DNA of 64,000 bases from Apricaphanius iberus (taxonomy: Eukaryota > Chordata > Actinopteri > Cyprinodontiformes > Aphaniidae). Numbering within the stretch: position 1 is the stretch's first letter; the number at the start of each line of letters is the position of its first letter. Position numbers and translations under genes: made by a program. The stretch is taken from the NCBI GenBank assembly GCA_028564705.1, contig JAPXFQ010000483.1:310001-374000 (forward strand). Direction: 5' to 3'. The notes below the pieces were generated by a model that was given only the letters and a program-made list of their open reading frames with translations, was not told where the DNA came from and did not search any database. Below are positions 1 to 12,814 of this stretch, piece by piece.

Positions 1-2790
1 TTGATGTTTTGTCTGAGGCCGTTGACAAATGCTTTCCTGAGACCTGATGCCTTTTATCCAAGGTCGTTTTTTCTGATGTCTGAGAGGCATTTCTGATACC
101 CGAGGATGTCCTTAATGTACACCGTATATTATGATAGTGGCAAAAAATGACAATTATCAAGAGGTAATTTTGCTAGTTTTTGCAATATGCAAGGAGTGTG
201 TGTTCCTTCTTCACTGTAACACACAAAATGAACTAAATGCCCATCAGGTTAATGACATCCTGGACATGTATCAGACGACAGACAGGAAGTTGAAGTGTAC
301 TCACAAGTGAGTCTCGAATGACTTCACTCTTGTAAAAATCTGGAAAAAACAAACAAAAAACACATTGAACATATGCAAAATAAATTAAAGAAACACACAT
401 GCAAACTGTAAGAGGAGAATTTCCAATACCAAATTAGAAGAAAGTCATGTTTATAAACATACTCACTTAAAAACAAGTTACTGCTACGTTACTTTAGAAA
501 AAAAGAATTGCAGACAGTATGAAAGTATTCCTATTTATATAATTTAACATTAGTTATACATTTTAATTGTAATCTTAGCATTTCTGTTTTAATTTAGCCA
601 TTTTTCTCCTAAACAAACACTCAGGTGTGCAACATAGTGAATTAGCACACATTCCTTCATAAAGAGATTCCAAGTACAGGTAGACTAGTGGAGGATATAT
701 GCCATTTTCCTTCTTGGCATTGCTTTTTGAATCTGTAGAGAATGTATTTTTCACACATCTCTAAAAAGTTTGTTTTTCTTTTTTTGCCCTCACAGCAGAC
801 GCCGTTTCAATTATTTCTGACATGCAGTTTGTGTGGAGCAGCTTCTTTTACCAAACACATAAGTGAGTAACACTGGCATTTTTCCTCCTCTGTTTAAGTC
901 AGCATATCCTTATTACATCATATAATGGCATAATCATGTAAAGCTCCGTTTATAGTGTAAAATATCTTCAGTCATTGTATTCAGCACAACGCAGGGTTCA
1001 CTAATTCACGGTTTAAAAATAGGGTTTTCACACTGTAAGACCCGATGCTTGGATGCGTCCCGACCGCTAACATTGTACGTGTGTTTGTGGCACAACACGG
1101 CCATAAATCCCAAACTCCAGAGCAGAAGCAGAAGAAAAACTAGAGAGTGAATCCTGTTCACCCGAGAAGAAAATGGTCAAACGCAAACCGTTTTGTGCAA
1201 AGAAACTTCTCATTTTTACTTCAGTATTATCAAATGATACTTTTATTGCAGTTGTATTCATGTGACTATACAATTGCTGAAAGGGAGCTGATAGTGAGGT
1301 GGTAATTGCTTCTCATCCAATATATAGTATAAAATGCATGATTGGAATAAAACGCAGCCCGATCGCAAAAGTTGTTGTACAACTAGAAAAATCCTCTCAA
1401 AACCACCAAAAAAAAAAGAAAAAAAACTGTATTCCCACCCCATGCTGACTAGTTAACTACTAGATCACATATGGGATTGACCCATTTTCAATTTTAATTA
1501 ATTTATTTTATTAATTTATTTCCTGCTTCTAACTTCTTTTAACCTATACATATTTTATATAATTAGAAAACTAAGGGTCTTCTGATTATATTTATGTTGG
1601 TCAATCAAGGATAACATAATACCTGTAGGCACAGAGATCGCCTTTACCAACACCTTGCACTCATTATCACAGTTTTGGAAGAAATCTCAGATTGTTTTCT
1701 TTCCAAAGAGACCTAAGCCATGTCTCTACTCAAAATGGTTCAAGAATAGCTTCAATTTTAATCTGGGTATGTGGTTTTTAAAACTTTTGGACAAAAAAAT
1801 GCAGGAATGTAAAGGGGTTATGAGTTAGCTGGCTTCACAGATTGAGGGCATGATGTAGTAATGACAGAATTCTCTATGTGAACACACCAGTGTTATTCTT
1901 CACACACATCATTTAATACCACTAAGGGAAATTGGAAGGGTTGATTGGTTTCTTACATGACGAAAGGATCACTGGACTTTGACACAGGGTCATTCCTTCA
2001 GTAGTGCCGCTACTTGATAACACAGAAATAATGTGTTTAACTGTTTAGAATCACAAATACCAACACCTGTAACACACCTAACACTTAATATTGTCCCTCC
2101 TTTGTTCCTCTCAATCATTTCATTCTTGAAAGCTCGTGTGCAGGACATGCCAGGCTTCAATGGCGATATATGGATGAAAAGAGGCAGCTTAGATCGAGCT
2201 GTGTTTCCCAACACTGGTCCTCAAGACATAGTGCCCTGCATATTTTAGATGTAGCCATGTTTAAAAACAAAACCTGAATTATATGACTTCAGTTCAGCAA
2301 AAGCCTGTTAATATGCCATCAATTGAAATCAGGTGTGATTGAAGCAGGGAAACATTTAAAACGTGCAGGGCACTGTGCCTTAATGACCAGGGTTGAGAAA
2401 AAGTGAGATACAGGATCATCATTTAGGCTTTATGCTCAGTGTTTACAGACCAATGGTAGATAACGGAAAAAACTATTTAGTCAATCATAGCATTGATTTC
2501 AGCAACCAAAAACAACTCATGATCACATACAATTAAATAACTTATTGTGAATTGCTTCACGCTAAACATTTACGGTGTGTCAATATTACATTTTCCAACT
2601 GGCCTTTTTCATGTCATAAAACCATCTATGCCAACTACAGGTAGAACTTTATATTGAAAAAGCAATAAAATATGCTTTATCTGAAAGCACCATTGCCTCC
2701 ATTACAGTTTTATAGAGAGAACTAGATATGCACAAAATGGGTAATTTGTTCTCAAAAATCTGTTTGTAAAGTATACACAAATTCACAGAA
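1..2790. other. uvrag intron sequence, nothing recognised
   Basis: AT-rich sequence with scattered short ORFs lacking any family signature. No exon continuing uvrag (such as EFYRSE or NPTWRSLDFG) was found on the minus strand. Confidence 0.5.

Positions 2791-2822
<32 letters not shown>
2791..2822. repeat. (TA)n microsatellite
   Basis: About 16 uninterrupted TA units in uvrag intron sequence. Confidence 0.95.
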
Positions 2823-2824
<2 letters not shown>

Positions 2825-2889
2825 TTGTAAAGTCATATTTCTAAAGTTCTTTATATATCAGGGGTCGCAGTAAAGGAATATTCTCCATT

Positions 2890-2923
2890 CTTTTTTTTTT
2901 CTTTTTTTTTTTCTTTTTTTTTT
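2890..2923. repeat. interrupted poly-T tract
   Basis: Three runs of about ten T separated by single C residues, giving a pyrimidine-only stretch. Confidence 0.9.
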
Positions 2924-3849
2924 ATAATGGTGAAGGAAAAGTCTGAAGGCTATCCATCATTTTCACAGATTAGTTTTCATACCTCCCTCTGAGCCCTTTC
3001 TGTGACGCGCAGATTTTATTTTTTTCAACTCCATGCACAGAGTCCAGGTAAATAAAGGTAAATTCCATCCATTATTTATCCCACTTCTCCTTGAAAGGTC
3101 ACAGGGGGTCTGTTGAATTTCACCAGTGGTTATCAAGTCAGAGGTGCGGTGCAGTTTGGACAAGTTTACAGTCCATCCATCCCAGTGCGCCCGGTTAGAC
3201 GCGCACAATAGAGCCCGATGTGCACCACAGATGTTGTGCAGCGCCTGCTGTTAAGCTGCAGCAGGCGCTCCTTGGGCAGTTTAAGGGTCAGGAAACGGCT
3301 CGTTCTGAGAATTTTCGACTTATGGTCGCTACAATGGTAGAAATGTTTCCTCATGTTAAACTTTTTGTCTGAAGTGAATAACGTAATTGCAGTCTCCAAT
3401 GGAGCGAAGCGCAGATTCTGCCTGCAGATAAACAGCTATAATTACTCATGGGGGTAATCTATTCTGTCTGCAGAAAAAAAATCCAAACCCTCATGTTAAT
3501 AACTTCTGCAACAATCTGGCCATTAGATTACGGAAAAAAAGTGAGCATTTTTGTGCCATGTCGTGCGGGAACTGCATCAAGTATTCTAATAGCGCAAGCG
3601 TTTAATTTCACTTTTATGTGTAGTTCTCTGGTCTGGGCAGGCTGTTTTGATTGAATACTACTTAACAGACACTATTGAATAGATAGTAACTTGTCAGATG
3701 ATTGCTGGAGATAGCCCTACCCCCCAATCGCATTAAAAATTGACGGATAAAAATAGATAGTGACTGAATTTTTTCGACCCTGCCGGTCAAAATGACAGGC
3801 AAAAGAAAAAAAAGTGTAGCGCAGCCTCTGTTATTATATATTAAATTTA

Positions 3850-3851
3850 TC

Positions 3852-3900
<49 letters not shown>
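3850..3900. repeat. compound (TA)n(CA)n microsatellite
   Basis: A run of TA units passes directly into about 14 CA units. The ORF reading through it is a microsatellite artefact. Confidence 0.95.
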
Positions 3901-3903
<3 letters not shown>

Positions 3904-4339
3904 TTTACTTTAGCCTAGATGAGATGCAAACACTCACTGCTCTAAAGTACTCCCAACGACCCAGCCACACAGAGCAGGAAATTAGATTTGCCAACTCAAA
4001 GTCTAGCTTTAGCACTTAAATAAGCTTTACAAGCATGTAATACGGAAACGTAAATGTACGCTTTTTTTAAGTGACACTTATAGCCTCAAACACTCTCCAT
4101 TCAGGCTCTGCTTTTTAAAACTTTCGATATAAATCAAATGCAAAAACCTGGTTCAAAGGCAGCTAAACACAATTTCTAAACCTAGTAGGAAATCTCTGCA
4201 CTTATACATCAATTTTGTGAATCCAAGGACCTATATGCCACATAAAGTTTTGGCTTTGCAATTACGTGAAAGCTTCTTTTCAGCAAACATCTAGAGATAG
4301 TTAAAGTGTGTGTGTGCATTTTATAGTTCTTACACTGAC

Positions 4340-4457
4340 CTCTAGAAATGCGATCTCCGACAGGGAGGTGGAGGGTGAAGTAAGTGTCCAGCAGTGGAGA
4401 ACCATTCTTGTTGACAATATTCCTGGCAGCAATGCTCCGGAGATGACGCAACCGTCT
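4340..4457 (-). CDS. uvrag: uvrag coding exon 2
   Basis: This 118-bp exon opens AGA CGG TTG CGT (RRLR) and encodes [26 protein letters not shown] and then VGDRISR, ending in phase 1 at G|GTCAGT. It starts the C2-like region. The acceptor is slightly odd: a good pyrimidine tract (TTCCCCTCCTTCTCTTTTACCC) is followed by an A-rich stretch and AAAAAG just before the exon. The reading frame and the human exon junction fix the boundary. Confidence 0.87.
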
Positions 4458-7400
4458 CTTTTTGACCAGGGTAAAAGAGAAGGAGGGGAAAATATGGATG
4501 AAATATATTACAAGCAGGAAGCCAGAGTTGTTTTTCAACATTTCATTTTGTTACAGCCAAGCTCATAAAAACATACAATCTAAGCAGTTCTAGAGAGCTT
4601 TTACTCCTAGCTTGTCCAAGGATAAGAGCATAGAAAGTATCAACTCCCTGCTGTAAACAAAAGTGTTTTAAACAGAATGTAGTAACAATTTAACTAGCCA
4701 CTAGAATAGGATTTAGTCATATTGGACCTAATCAGTATCTCGGACAGAGTTTCCTGTAACCTTCACAGACATGTAAGAATTTATTTTCAATGTTTTACCC
4801 CAACATGGAAATAAGCCTGCAACAAAGCACAGAGATACACGATTCTCCATGGAAAGTTGAACATAGAACAGCAGAGTTCTCAGTTTCATTGTTCTCATGT
4901 TTCAACTTCTATCTGTTGAGGAACATGCTAGGTTTATAAATGTTTGTAGCAGAGGTGGCTAATAATTACTTTTACTCAGTTACATGTACCTTAGCAACTT
5001 TGTGTGTGTGTGGTGGGGGGGGGGGGGGGGGGGGGGTAGCTTTACTATGCCATACTTTTTACTTTTACTTGAATGATATTCTTACAAAAGTATTGCTACT
5101 CTTGCTTGAGTAAATTTTCTGGATGCCCTACCTAATAGGAGCAAATTCATGAAGAAAGAACAAACAGGTTTTGTTTTTTTAAATTCACCAGACACAGTTA
5201 GACAACTACAGTTTATTGAGGAGACCATCTGTTACAAAAACCTTGTTACTCTAATATAATTTATATATATTCAGTATGTTGCATCTTTTGGTCAGGTGAA
5301 TATATGATAAACAACATAAATTTTCACTGGAACTACTTTTTAACTTCTTCTAAGATATAGATATGACATTATTTATAAGCCAAAGAGCCTTATATATACA
5401 CGGTACGGTAGCCATGGTCGATTACCATGGCTAACGTAGTCAGGGTGCATCGTCGGAGTACCATAAGAGCGGTAAAAACCATAGACTGTATAGTAAAACG
5501 GTAAAAAAATTCCAGACCCCAAAATGGCACCATTCAAGAGACATGCTTACAATGCAGAGTTCAAAATCAAGGCTATCAGTCACGCAGAAGAACACGGGAA
5601 TAGAGCAGCAGCGAGAGAATTCAACATTAATGAATCAATAGTACGGAAGTGGATGAAGCAACAAGATGACCTGCGCCAATTAAAGAATAGTAAAAAAGAG
5701 TTTCCGAGGTAACAAAGCGGGTTGTTCAGTGGGTTGTTCAACAGAGAGCAGCAAGTAGAAGTGTCTCTATAGTTACTATTCAGATGAAGGCAATAGCGCT
5801 AGCTAGCGACATGAACATCAATGACTTTATAGGGGGTCCTTCTTGGTGCTTTTGTTTCATGAAAAGACGCAACCTCTCCATCCGCACACGTACTACTGTC
5901 TCGCAGCAACTGCCAAATAATTACCAAGAAAAGCTGGCATCTTTCCGCACATACTGCAAAAACAAAATAACTGAAAAGAAGATCCGGCTAGTACAAATTA
6001 TGGAACCTCGTCCATGTTAATGGACGAGGTTCCACTCACTTTTGATATTCCTGGGAACCGCACTGTGGAGAAAACGGATACCAGTACTGTGAATGTACGC
6101 ACCACAGGGAATGAGAAATCATCCTTCACTGCAGTTCTCACATGTCAGGCTAATGGCCAGAAACGTCCATGTATTTTCAAGTCGAAGACCTTGCCAAAAG
6201 AAAACTTTCCACCTGGCGTCGTCATCAAAGCTAACCCGAAGGGATGGATGGATGAAGAAAAGATGAGTGAGTGGCTGAGAGAAACTTACATCAAGAGACC
6301 GGGTGGCTTTGTTCACACAGCTCCGTCCCTATTGATCTGTGACTCCATGCATGCCCATATCACCAATGCCAAAAAACAAGTGAAGCACACTAATTCAGTG
6401 CTTGCTATCATTCTGGGTGGATTGACTAAAGAACTCCAGCCTCTAGATATTGGTGTCAACAGGGAGTTTAAAGCTAGACTGTGAACTGTGTGGGAACAGT
6501 TGATGACAAAAGTTGAACACATGTTCTCCAAAACCGGAAGACAGCGCCGGCCAACATACGCTATCATCTGTCAATGGATCGTGGATACCTGGGCTGATAT
6601 ATCAGTCTCAACCGTGACCCGAGCTTTCAGGAAGGCAGGAATTGCCACTGAACTGCCAGACAACAGCAGCGACACTGACTCGGATACAGTCTACATCTGA
6701 GAAGGGTAGTGGGTGGGTATAGACTATAGAGGATTTTTTATGATTAAAATGTAAATACTGTCTGTAAATATTATGAACTGTATTGTTTTATGCTTTTTAT
6801 AGTGTTTTGTATGTCTTGGGGACTGCAGATGGAAATTAGCTCCGAGAGCTAAAGTCTGGTACAAAGCATCTTTTCATATGCTGATTAATGCTCCTGTACA
6901 TGTCCCTATCAAATAAATGAATAAACTAAACTAAACTAAATCAGGCACATTGGTTGACGTACTCTCCCAACTGTTCAACTGGGACACTGAATAGGAAGAA
7001 TTCGAGGGATTCATGGATGAGGAATGAACTGGAAAAGATAAGCTTTACATGTTTATTTCATGTGTATACAACTAAACAAGGCAGGGATATTTTGTGAATA
7101 CGGACAGTAACGTTTGAACAACGTTGAGTTACTGAGTTTTTGTTTTAGCTTTGCACTATTTCGAGAGTTATTGTAATTGCACTAACGTTTGATTTACCGA
7201 AGCGGTACCATAATGTTTCTTTAACTTGTTTACTAAGAATAACGTAAAATGCGCATGTGTGGTTACCAAGGCACTCTCGTGCTGTGTACTAGTGTTGTGA
7301 GACGGAAGGTAAATAAAGAGCCACCGGTATGTTCCCGAGTGAGGAAAATTAAGTGAATTACTCCGTTTCTTATAAGGAATTAAGAGGTTATGGTTACAAC

Positions 7401-10400
7401 AGTCACTAATGTTACCCTATATTCTATGCTCCATATAATGCAGTGCGCCCTATATATGAAAACATTTTCAAAATAGGCCATTCATTGAAGGTGTGCTTTA
7501 TAATCCGATGTGCCTTATAGAGCGCAAAATACCTTATGTGAATCAGTGGGGAAGGATAAAGACACAGAAATTATATTTGTCAACTTCCCTTTTTAGGTCA
7601 CCTCATTACCACTACAATACTTTTGCCTTGAAGAGTCAGTCCAACTTGCTTCCTGTAGCCAAGCAGAGGCGGAATCCAAGTCATGGGATTCCCTATACGA
7701 TTACAGCACTAAGCAACAAAATAACTGATTGTTCCATAGGAGATTTTGAAACCCCCTACTTACAAAATGTCACTGCACATTTCTGAATGAGCTAGTGAAG
7801 ACCACAGGCAAAGACAAAAAGAGATGTGATGGAAAAACAGTAGAGGGCAGAGTTTTAAAAGGTATAACTACCTAAAAACAAAGAAAAGACAACTGAAAGC
7901 AAAATAAAGTCTGCTTGCTTTCAGGGTTGTCTCAAGGTGTGATTCTGGTATGCATTTAGTGAAGCAATCCTTAAATTACAAACATTAAATGAGAACTAGC
8001 TTTACTCTTAGTAGCTGTAATGCATGACTAAAAGGCTAACGAAGTATGTAAAACAGATTGTAAAAACAGATTTGATAGAAAACAATCTCCATAATAAAAT
8101 AACTGTCAAGTTAGGCTCCAGGTTAGAAACACCTGTAGGAAACCATACATACATTCTTTTTCCGTTACACAGATGTACATATGATCCATACAACGTTATC
8201 AGTCAGTTGATCAGTAGACATATAGATCGATAGTTGGACTGAAACTATTTTGCAGCCAAGAATTGACAAGTAAACCCAAGTAAAGAGGGCAGAAAGAGGA
8301 ACCTCAAACGAGCCGGCATCAAACATTCAGGGATATAAGGAAAAATTTTGAACCAGGCAAAAGTGAGGCTTGAAAAAAGTGAAAAGGCAGAAGTTGAGTT
8401 GGTTAGGTAACAATTTGGATTCTAACCCAAAGAATTGAAAGTATTGAAAACACACACTGTGCAAGACTGTGTTGTATGCATCTATCAGCAACACAGCAAA
8501 CATGTTGAATTATTTAAAATTCTAAATACTCCATTAGGTTACAGAATGTAAGTGGAATTTATTAATATAACTGACCAAAACTACAAAATATGTAAAACAT
8601 CCTTTCGGTAACAGCACTAAAATGTGTGGAACTTGTTGGCTAATTATATTATACTCGTGTTCATGTTTTTCTTTATCTTATTCTTTTACAAAGTTTACAT
8701 CTATCCATCTAATGAAACAATTTTATTTTCCATTCAACATTTTGTTTTAGACATGTGATTTGCATTTATTTTAAAGAAAATACCCAACATTTCATCAGTC
8801 TGTTATTTTAGGAGAAGATTCAATAAGAAAGTGTCCAGGGGAATGTAACGTTCAAAGCAGCTCACTGTTATCTTAACTGTTTTTAATCAAACCGATAGAG
8901 ACATCCTTTTATATAACAGTGATTTCAATATATCAAAATCATTGGGTGTACAAATTATTTTTCGTCATTCATAAAGGCCAATGAGGAATATGGTTTGTTT
9001 AATGTGCCAGTAATAAATGTGAAGCATTTATGAGAGTTTATCTTGAACTATGAGTTGAAAATAATTATTGTGATTGTATATCCAATAATCTATGTAGCTA
9101 ATGTTCTGACCTTATAGTGTTTATTTTCACTGTTGCATAAATTGACAGTACACAAATTTTTTTTTTACCATTCATGAGATGAAATATTACTGAGGCTGTT
9201 TCATACATTTTCCATAGATCTAAGCTATAAAATCAACAAAAAAAAACCTCAAAAATAAAAAGTTTGTAGGTGGCTTTGTTCTGAATGGCAGTTTTTATGA
9301 GACCGTAACACTAAACTACAATAAATAAAAGGTATGTTTACAGGAGTAAAGGTCCTGTTAAACCTGTTGTCCAGAGTACTTGAAAGAGATTTTTTTTTTT
9401 AATCATACATACAAAGACCCCTCCTAAAACATCCCTCCCGCTCCTGCTCACTCTAGCCCCACTTCTACAATCGCGCATGTACTCTTCCTGTGATTTCAAA
9501 GAGTCATTGTGTACTTTATTAGTAAAACGTTGCACTGATTTGCTTTATTCACTATATATCTGTCTTACCTGTTAAACAGAAACTTTGCTAAAGTTGCGCC
9601 CACTTTGAAGACTTAAGTTTCGAAGGTATCTCCACTGTTGAAACGCACCTGTAATGTGCATCCTACTCCGGTCTCAGATGTTTTTCAACAAGTTTAGTTG
9701 CTGGACCTCTGTTTTCTTTCTGAAGTTGATGTAGCCCTCAGTAGGTGGGGAAAGGCTAACTTTTTTGCATAAGTTTGCTCCAACTTTTCTATAACCATGA
9801 TCTGCCATTATGGCAATTGTAAATAGGAAGACTGCTTGGCGGGTGTGCATGGGACATGTTAACAGGGTTGCACGATACACATGCACAGTGATTGACAGCC
9901 GACAACTTGGAAACTCAAATTATAATGCCTAAAAAAAAAATGACAGTGTGAATTGCATACAGGTCTATGGAAGGAAGCAGGGACTTGAAGGGATTATATC
10001 ATGCTATTGTACTGCTTTCAACTTCTGGGATAGACATATGATAAAATGTTTCCTTTGGTGTAATACAGTATTAATTTGTCCTGAAATTTAACTTGCATCC
10101 CGTAGTTAATGTTGGACCACGAAATGAAACGGCTTGTTTCTCTATAAACCCGCCTCCTGCACCCCAACGCTAAGCTCCGCTCCACAACCGGGAGCAGATC
10201 ACACTGAGACAAACAGTGCTGCGTAGGGCTTCAGACGGTTTGTCGAGTAACTCAATTTACTCGATTCCAAAAATTCCTCAAGAAAAAGTCTGCCTTGAAG
10301 CCTCGTTAAATTCCCATGATGCGTCTTTGTTCTTTTATCCAGCTGCTATTCTTTGGGAATGTAGAATAAAATCCTGGAAAACATGCATTCAAATGGGTGT

Positions 10401-12814
10401 TTTCACAGAGAAAGTAAAAAAATCAAACAAAAAAATTTATTTTAGCTGCCAAAACCAGAAGCAGCCATGAACTTCAAGAAGGAGGGGAGTGTGTTTGAAC
10501 TCTATCACAGGTAAGCCACTCTGCCTGCAGGGACGGTGCTGATACCTCAAAACCCCCTTGTTTTCAATTAGTGATGTCACTAGTTTAATCGATTTCTAGG
10601 AGAGGGACAGGCAGCTGCTCAGAGAGCAGAAATCAGGAGGATTAATCAGACATGTGTGAATTAAGCCAAAAACCACTCTGTATGGGTTTTAATGAGAAAA
10701 TTGCATTACCAGATGCTTAAAAACTCTGAAAACTTGATTTTGCATGATATAGCCCTTTAAGAAGAATAACAAATGCTGTGAAACACCACCCATATATTGA
10801 GGTATAGAACCGAACTATCATTTGAAAGATTTAGAAAATTGATACATAAATACATTTTCTGGACAGCAGCTTTACAGGGCCTGTATCATGTAAAAAAAGT
10901 TGATATGGGGGGTGAGTTGCACTTTAACCAATGTTATTCAGGTAATTATTGAAAATTGCTTTGTTGCCCAGCACTTTCCCAGAGAAGTAGACTTTGGATA
11001 GAGAAATACAGCAAATAACATACATCTAGATTGTCTCTCGGAGGCTAGCAGCTTTACAGTAGCTCTCCAAAGCAGGTGGTTTCCATGGAAACAACCACCG
11101 TAAGCAAAACACCTTCAAGAAAAGCACACTGCCATCCAACTAATATAAGTTATCCGACAGCAATTAAAATTAAATTAACCAAAAAAGAACAAGTGGATTT
11201 GTATATTGTTTCATAATAAAAAAAAACTTTTTGACGCAATATCTTTAACTGACAAATTAGGTAGGTGGGTCATATGACCTCAGAAACAATCCTTGCTCCC
11301 TTTAAAAGGGGACATGTAAAAATTCCACTTTTGTAGCGCTTAAATGCACAGCCTTGTGCATTTAAGAGTCTGTAGCTCTGATTTGTCCTTTTTCTAGACT
11401 TTGGTTAATTTTTACTGGTTGACGCATTGGATGTTAGAATAATTATTCCCTCTGGGTTTAGATGCTGCGCAGTTTGAAGGATTTCTGCCTGTATTTTTTT
11501 TCTGCCAGTTATACTACATTACTGTAGCAAAAATGTTTTTATAAGTACGAGCAGCTGATTACCATCTCAATAGCTCAAATAACACTTACACTATGATTTC
11601 AAACCCAGAGGAGATGACAAAGAGGTAGGCTTCATGGATGCAAAGAAGGACTAAATAACAGAGAGGGAAGAAGGAAGTTCAAACAATCTCTTCCATTGAT
11701 TGTAACAGGCAAGGATCAAAAACTTGCCTGTGGTTCAAAACTCCAACATCTCTCTGCTCAGCTTTCGAACCACATGGCCAAACAAAGATTCAAAGAGGAG
11801 TTGCAAAAGTAAATGAGGTGGATTTGCCGTGCCAGTCCAAAACTGATTGTGTCATCCAGAACAAGTTACTGTGGTATATTGTCTCTACTCCCTGGATATT
11901 GAGCTGTTAGCATGTCACAACAGTCATGAGACTGTCATACAGCAACAGTCTTAAATCCGAGGCTTCTTCGGATTTGTTACAAGAATGCATGGACTGAAGA
12001 CCCTTCTACCGCCACATCCCTATCCTTGACGACTCTTTGAAGACACATGAATGAAATAACTTACAACATTTAATTTACCTTTGGAATAAATAAAATTTTA
12101 GATGATGTAAAGTTGAGAGAAGTATTCAATTTTAAATAACTAAAGGAATTATTTACTATTACCATGTATGCGTATAAAGCAGATGTTTAAGCATTTCTTT
12201 AAAAAGTGCATCAAAATACAGGGTATTGTTGAATGTGTTTCTAGATCAAAAACGTGAATTAAGAATGAATGACTAAGGGTAAGCATTTTTTAGATTTTCA
12301 ACATTTAAATGAGCAATACCCCCTCCTCCCCCGGACCTTTCATATGCAGATGGGCATAAGTTCTGCCACACTTTCAGACACGCAGCTGTCTGTAACGTAA
12401 ACTGAATATTTTTCACGACAATAAGGACTCTAAAAAGGGCAGTAAGAGGCATGTCTTAATAATTCAAATGCAAGTGAAGAGGTTTGAGGGACCCCGTAAT
12501 ACGGAGGAGGTTAGTATATTTCATGAGAGCTAGCTAAAAAAAGCTAGTTGTGGCTAATTTACTAGCTCGCAGTCCGTCTGACAGGCCTGGTTTCCTCATG
12601 CAGCAGTTGGAAACTACAGCACAAACACAAGCCTCTGCCCATATGCCCCACGTCTTGCCTCCCCGCAGCTGGTCCTGAAGAATGTAATCGGGGAAGAGTT
12701 TGCATTTACCTGCTGGGATGTGAGTTCCACATGCAAGGCTCGAGAGGATGAGGCTCCAGAGTTGGTGACAGAGGCGGCGGGGATAGCAAGAGCCCGACCG
12801 GTGATGGAGTTCAT
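4340..12814 (-). CDS. uvrag: uvrag, 5' part (coding exons 1-2 and intron 1)
   Basis: UVRAG is a Beclin-1/VPS34 complex subunit that also binds class C Vps proteins and acts in autophagosome maturation and endosomal trafficking. Two exons are visible. Exon 1 (12710-12814) encodes 35 residues ending [11 protein letters not shown], which matches the end of the human first exon (RALHVELPSQQ). Exon 2 (4340-4457) begins [16 protein letters not shown] and continues [10 protein letters not shown], the start of the C2-like region in the human protein. Phases agree: exon 1 ends in phase 0 and exon 2 in phase 1, where a following exon starting EFYRSE would fit. Intron 1 is about 8.25 kb. Human UVRAG is about 699 residues, so only about 74 codons are here. 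I find no later exon in 1-4339, so the rest lies beyond the edge. Family assignment is recalled from the human protein, not searched. Confidence 0.88.
5001..5036 (+). repeat. (TG)n followed by a 22-base poly-G run
   Basis: TGTGTGTGTGTGG is followed by an uninterrupted G run at 5015-5036 on the plus strand (C-rich on the uvrag transcript strand). Confidence 0.9.
5524..6700 (+). pseudogene. Broken pogo-type (POGK/Passer-like) transposase
   Basis: A decayed Tc1/mariner-superfamily pogo transposase lies in uvrag intron 1, antisense to the gene. Domains in order: an N-terminal helix-turn-helix DNA-binding domain at 5524-5709 ([18 protein letters not shown], then [10 protein letters not shown]); a CENP-B-type segment ([13 protein letters not shown]) at about 5870-5930; and a DDE_1 catalytic core at 6014-6700. 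Catalytic aspartates are visible in [26 protein letters not shown] and LQPLDIGVN. Breaks: a stop at 5710-5712 and a gap before 5784, a frameshift near 6002-6014, and a TGA at 6482-6484. The tail is acidic ([13 protein letters not shown]), as in the family. It cannot make an active protein. Confidence 0.85.
6722..6948 (+). mobile_element. LINE 3' tail inserted behind the pogo ORF
   Basis: The stretch resembles a teleost LINE 3' UTR: TGTCTTGGGGACTGCAGATG, AAATTAGCT and CCTATCAAATAAATGAATAAA, ending in a (TAAAC)n-like tail. It begins about 20 nt after the transposase stop codon, so it sits inside the older pogo element. Confidence 0.55.
7425..7535 (+). mobile_element. Probable terminal segment of the pogo-type element
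   Basis: GTGCGCCCTATATATGAAAA, TTCATTGAAGGTGTGC, TATAATCCGATGTGCC and TATAGAGCGCAAAATACC have the spaced GCGCCTTATA pattern that I associate with fish pogo-like termini. No matching inverted copy was found upstream of 5524, so the left end appears lost or diverged. Confidence 0.45.
7540..12530. other. uvrag intron 1, mostly unclassified sequence
   Basis: There are no exons here. A diverged repeat is likely between about 9980 and 10910, where TATATCATGCTATT, CATGATATAGCCCTTTAA and GGGCCTGTATCATG recur in both orientations, but I could not place its ends. Confidence 0.4.
12710..12814 (-). CDS. uvrag: uvrag coding exon 1
   Basis: The ATG at 12814-12812 opens 35 codons: [15 protein letters not shown], a Ser/Ala-rich linker, then [11 protein letters not shown]. 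The donor is CAGCAG followed by GTAAAT, leaving phase 0. The N-terminus is low-complexity Ser/Ala, comparable in length (human about 39-41 residues) and character to the Ala/Pro-rich human start. The start was chosen because it is the first in-frame ATG; an out-of-frame ATG lies 14 nt upstream. Confidence 0.85.

Noticed and set aside
3792..4019. 75-codon ORF reading through a microsatellite
   Set aside because: Its YIYIYI/THTHTH stretches are TA and CA repeats; no domain or conserved context.
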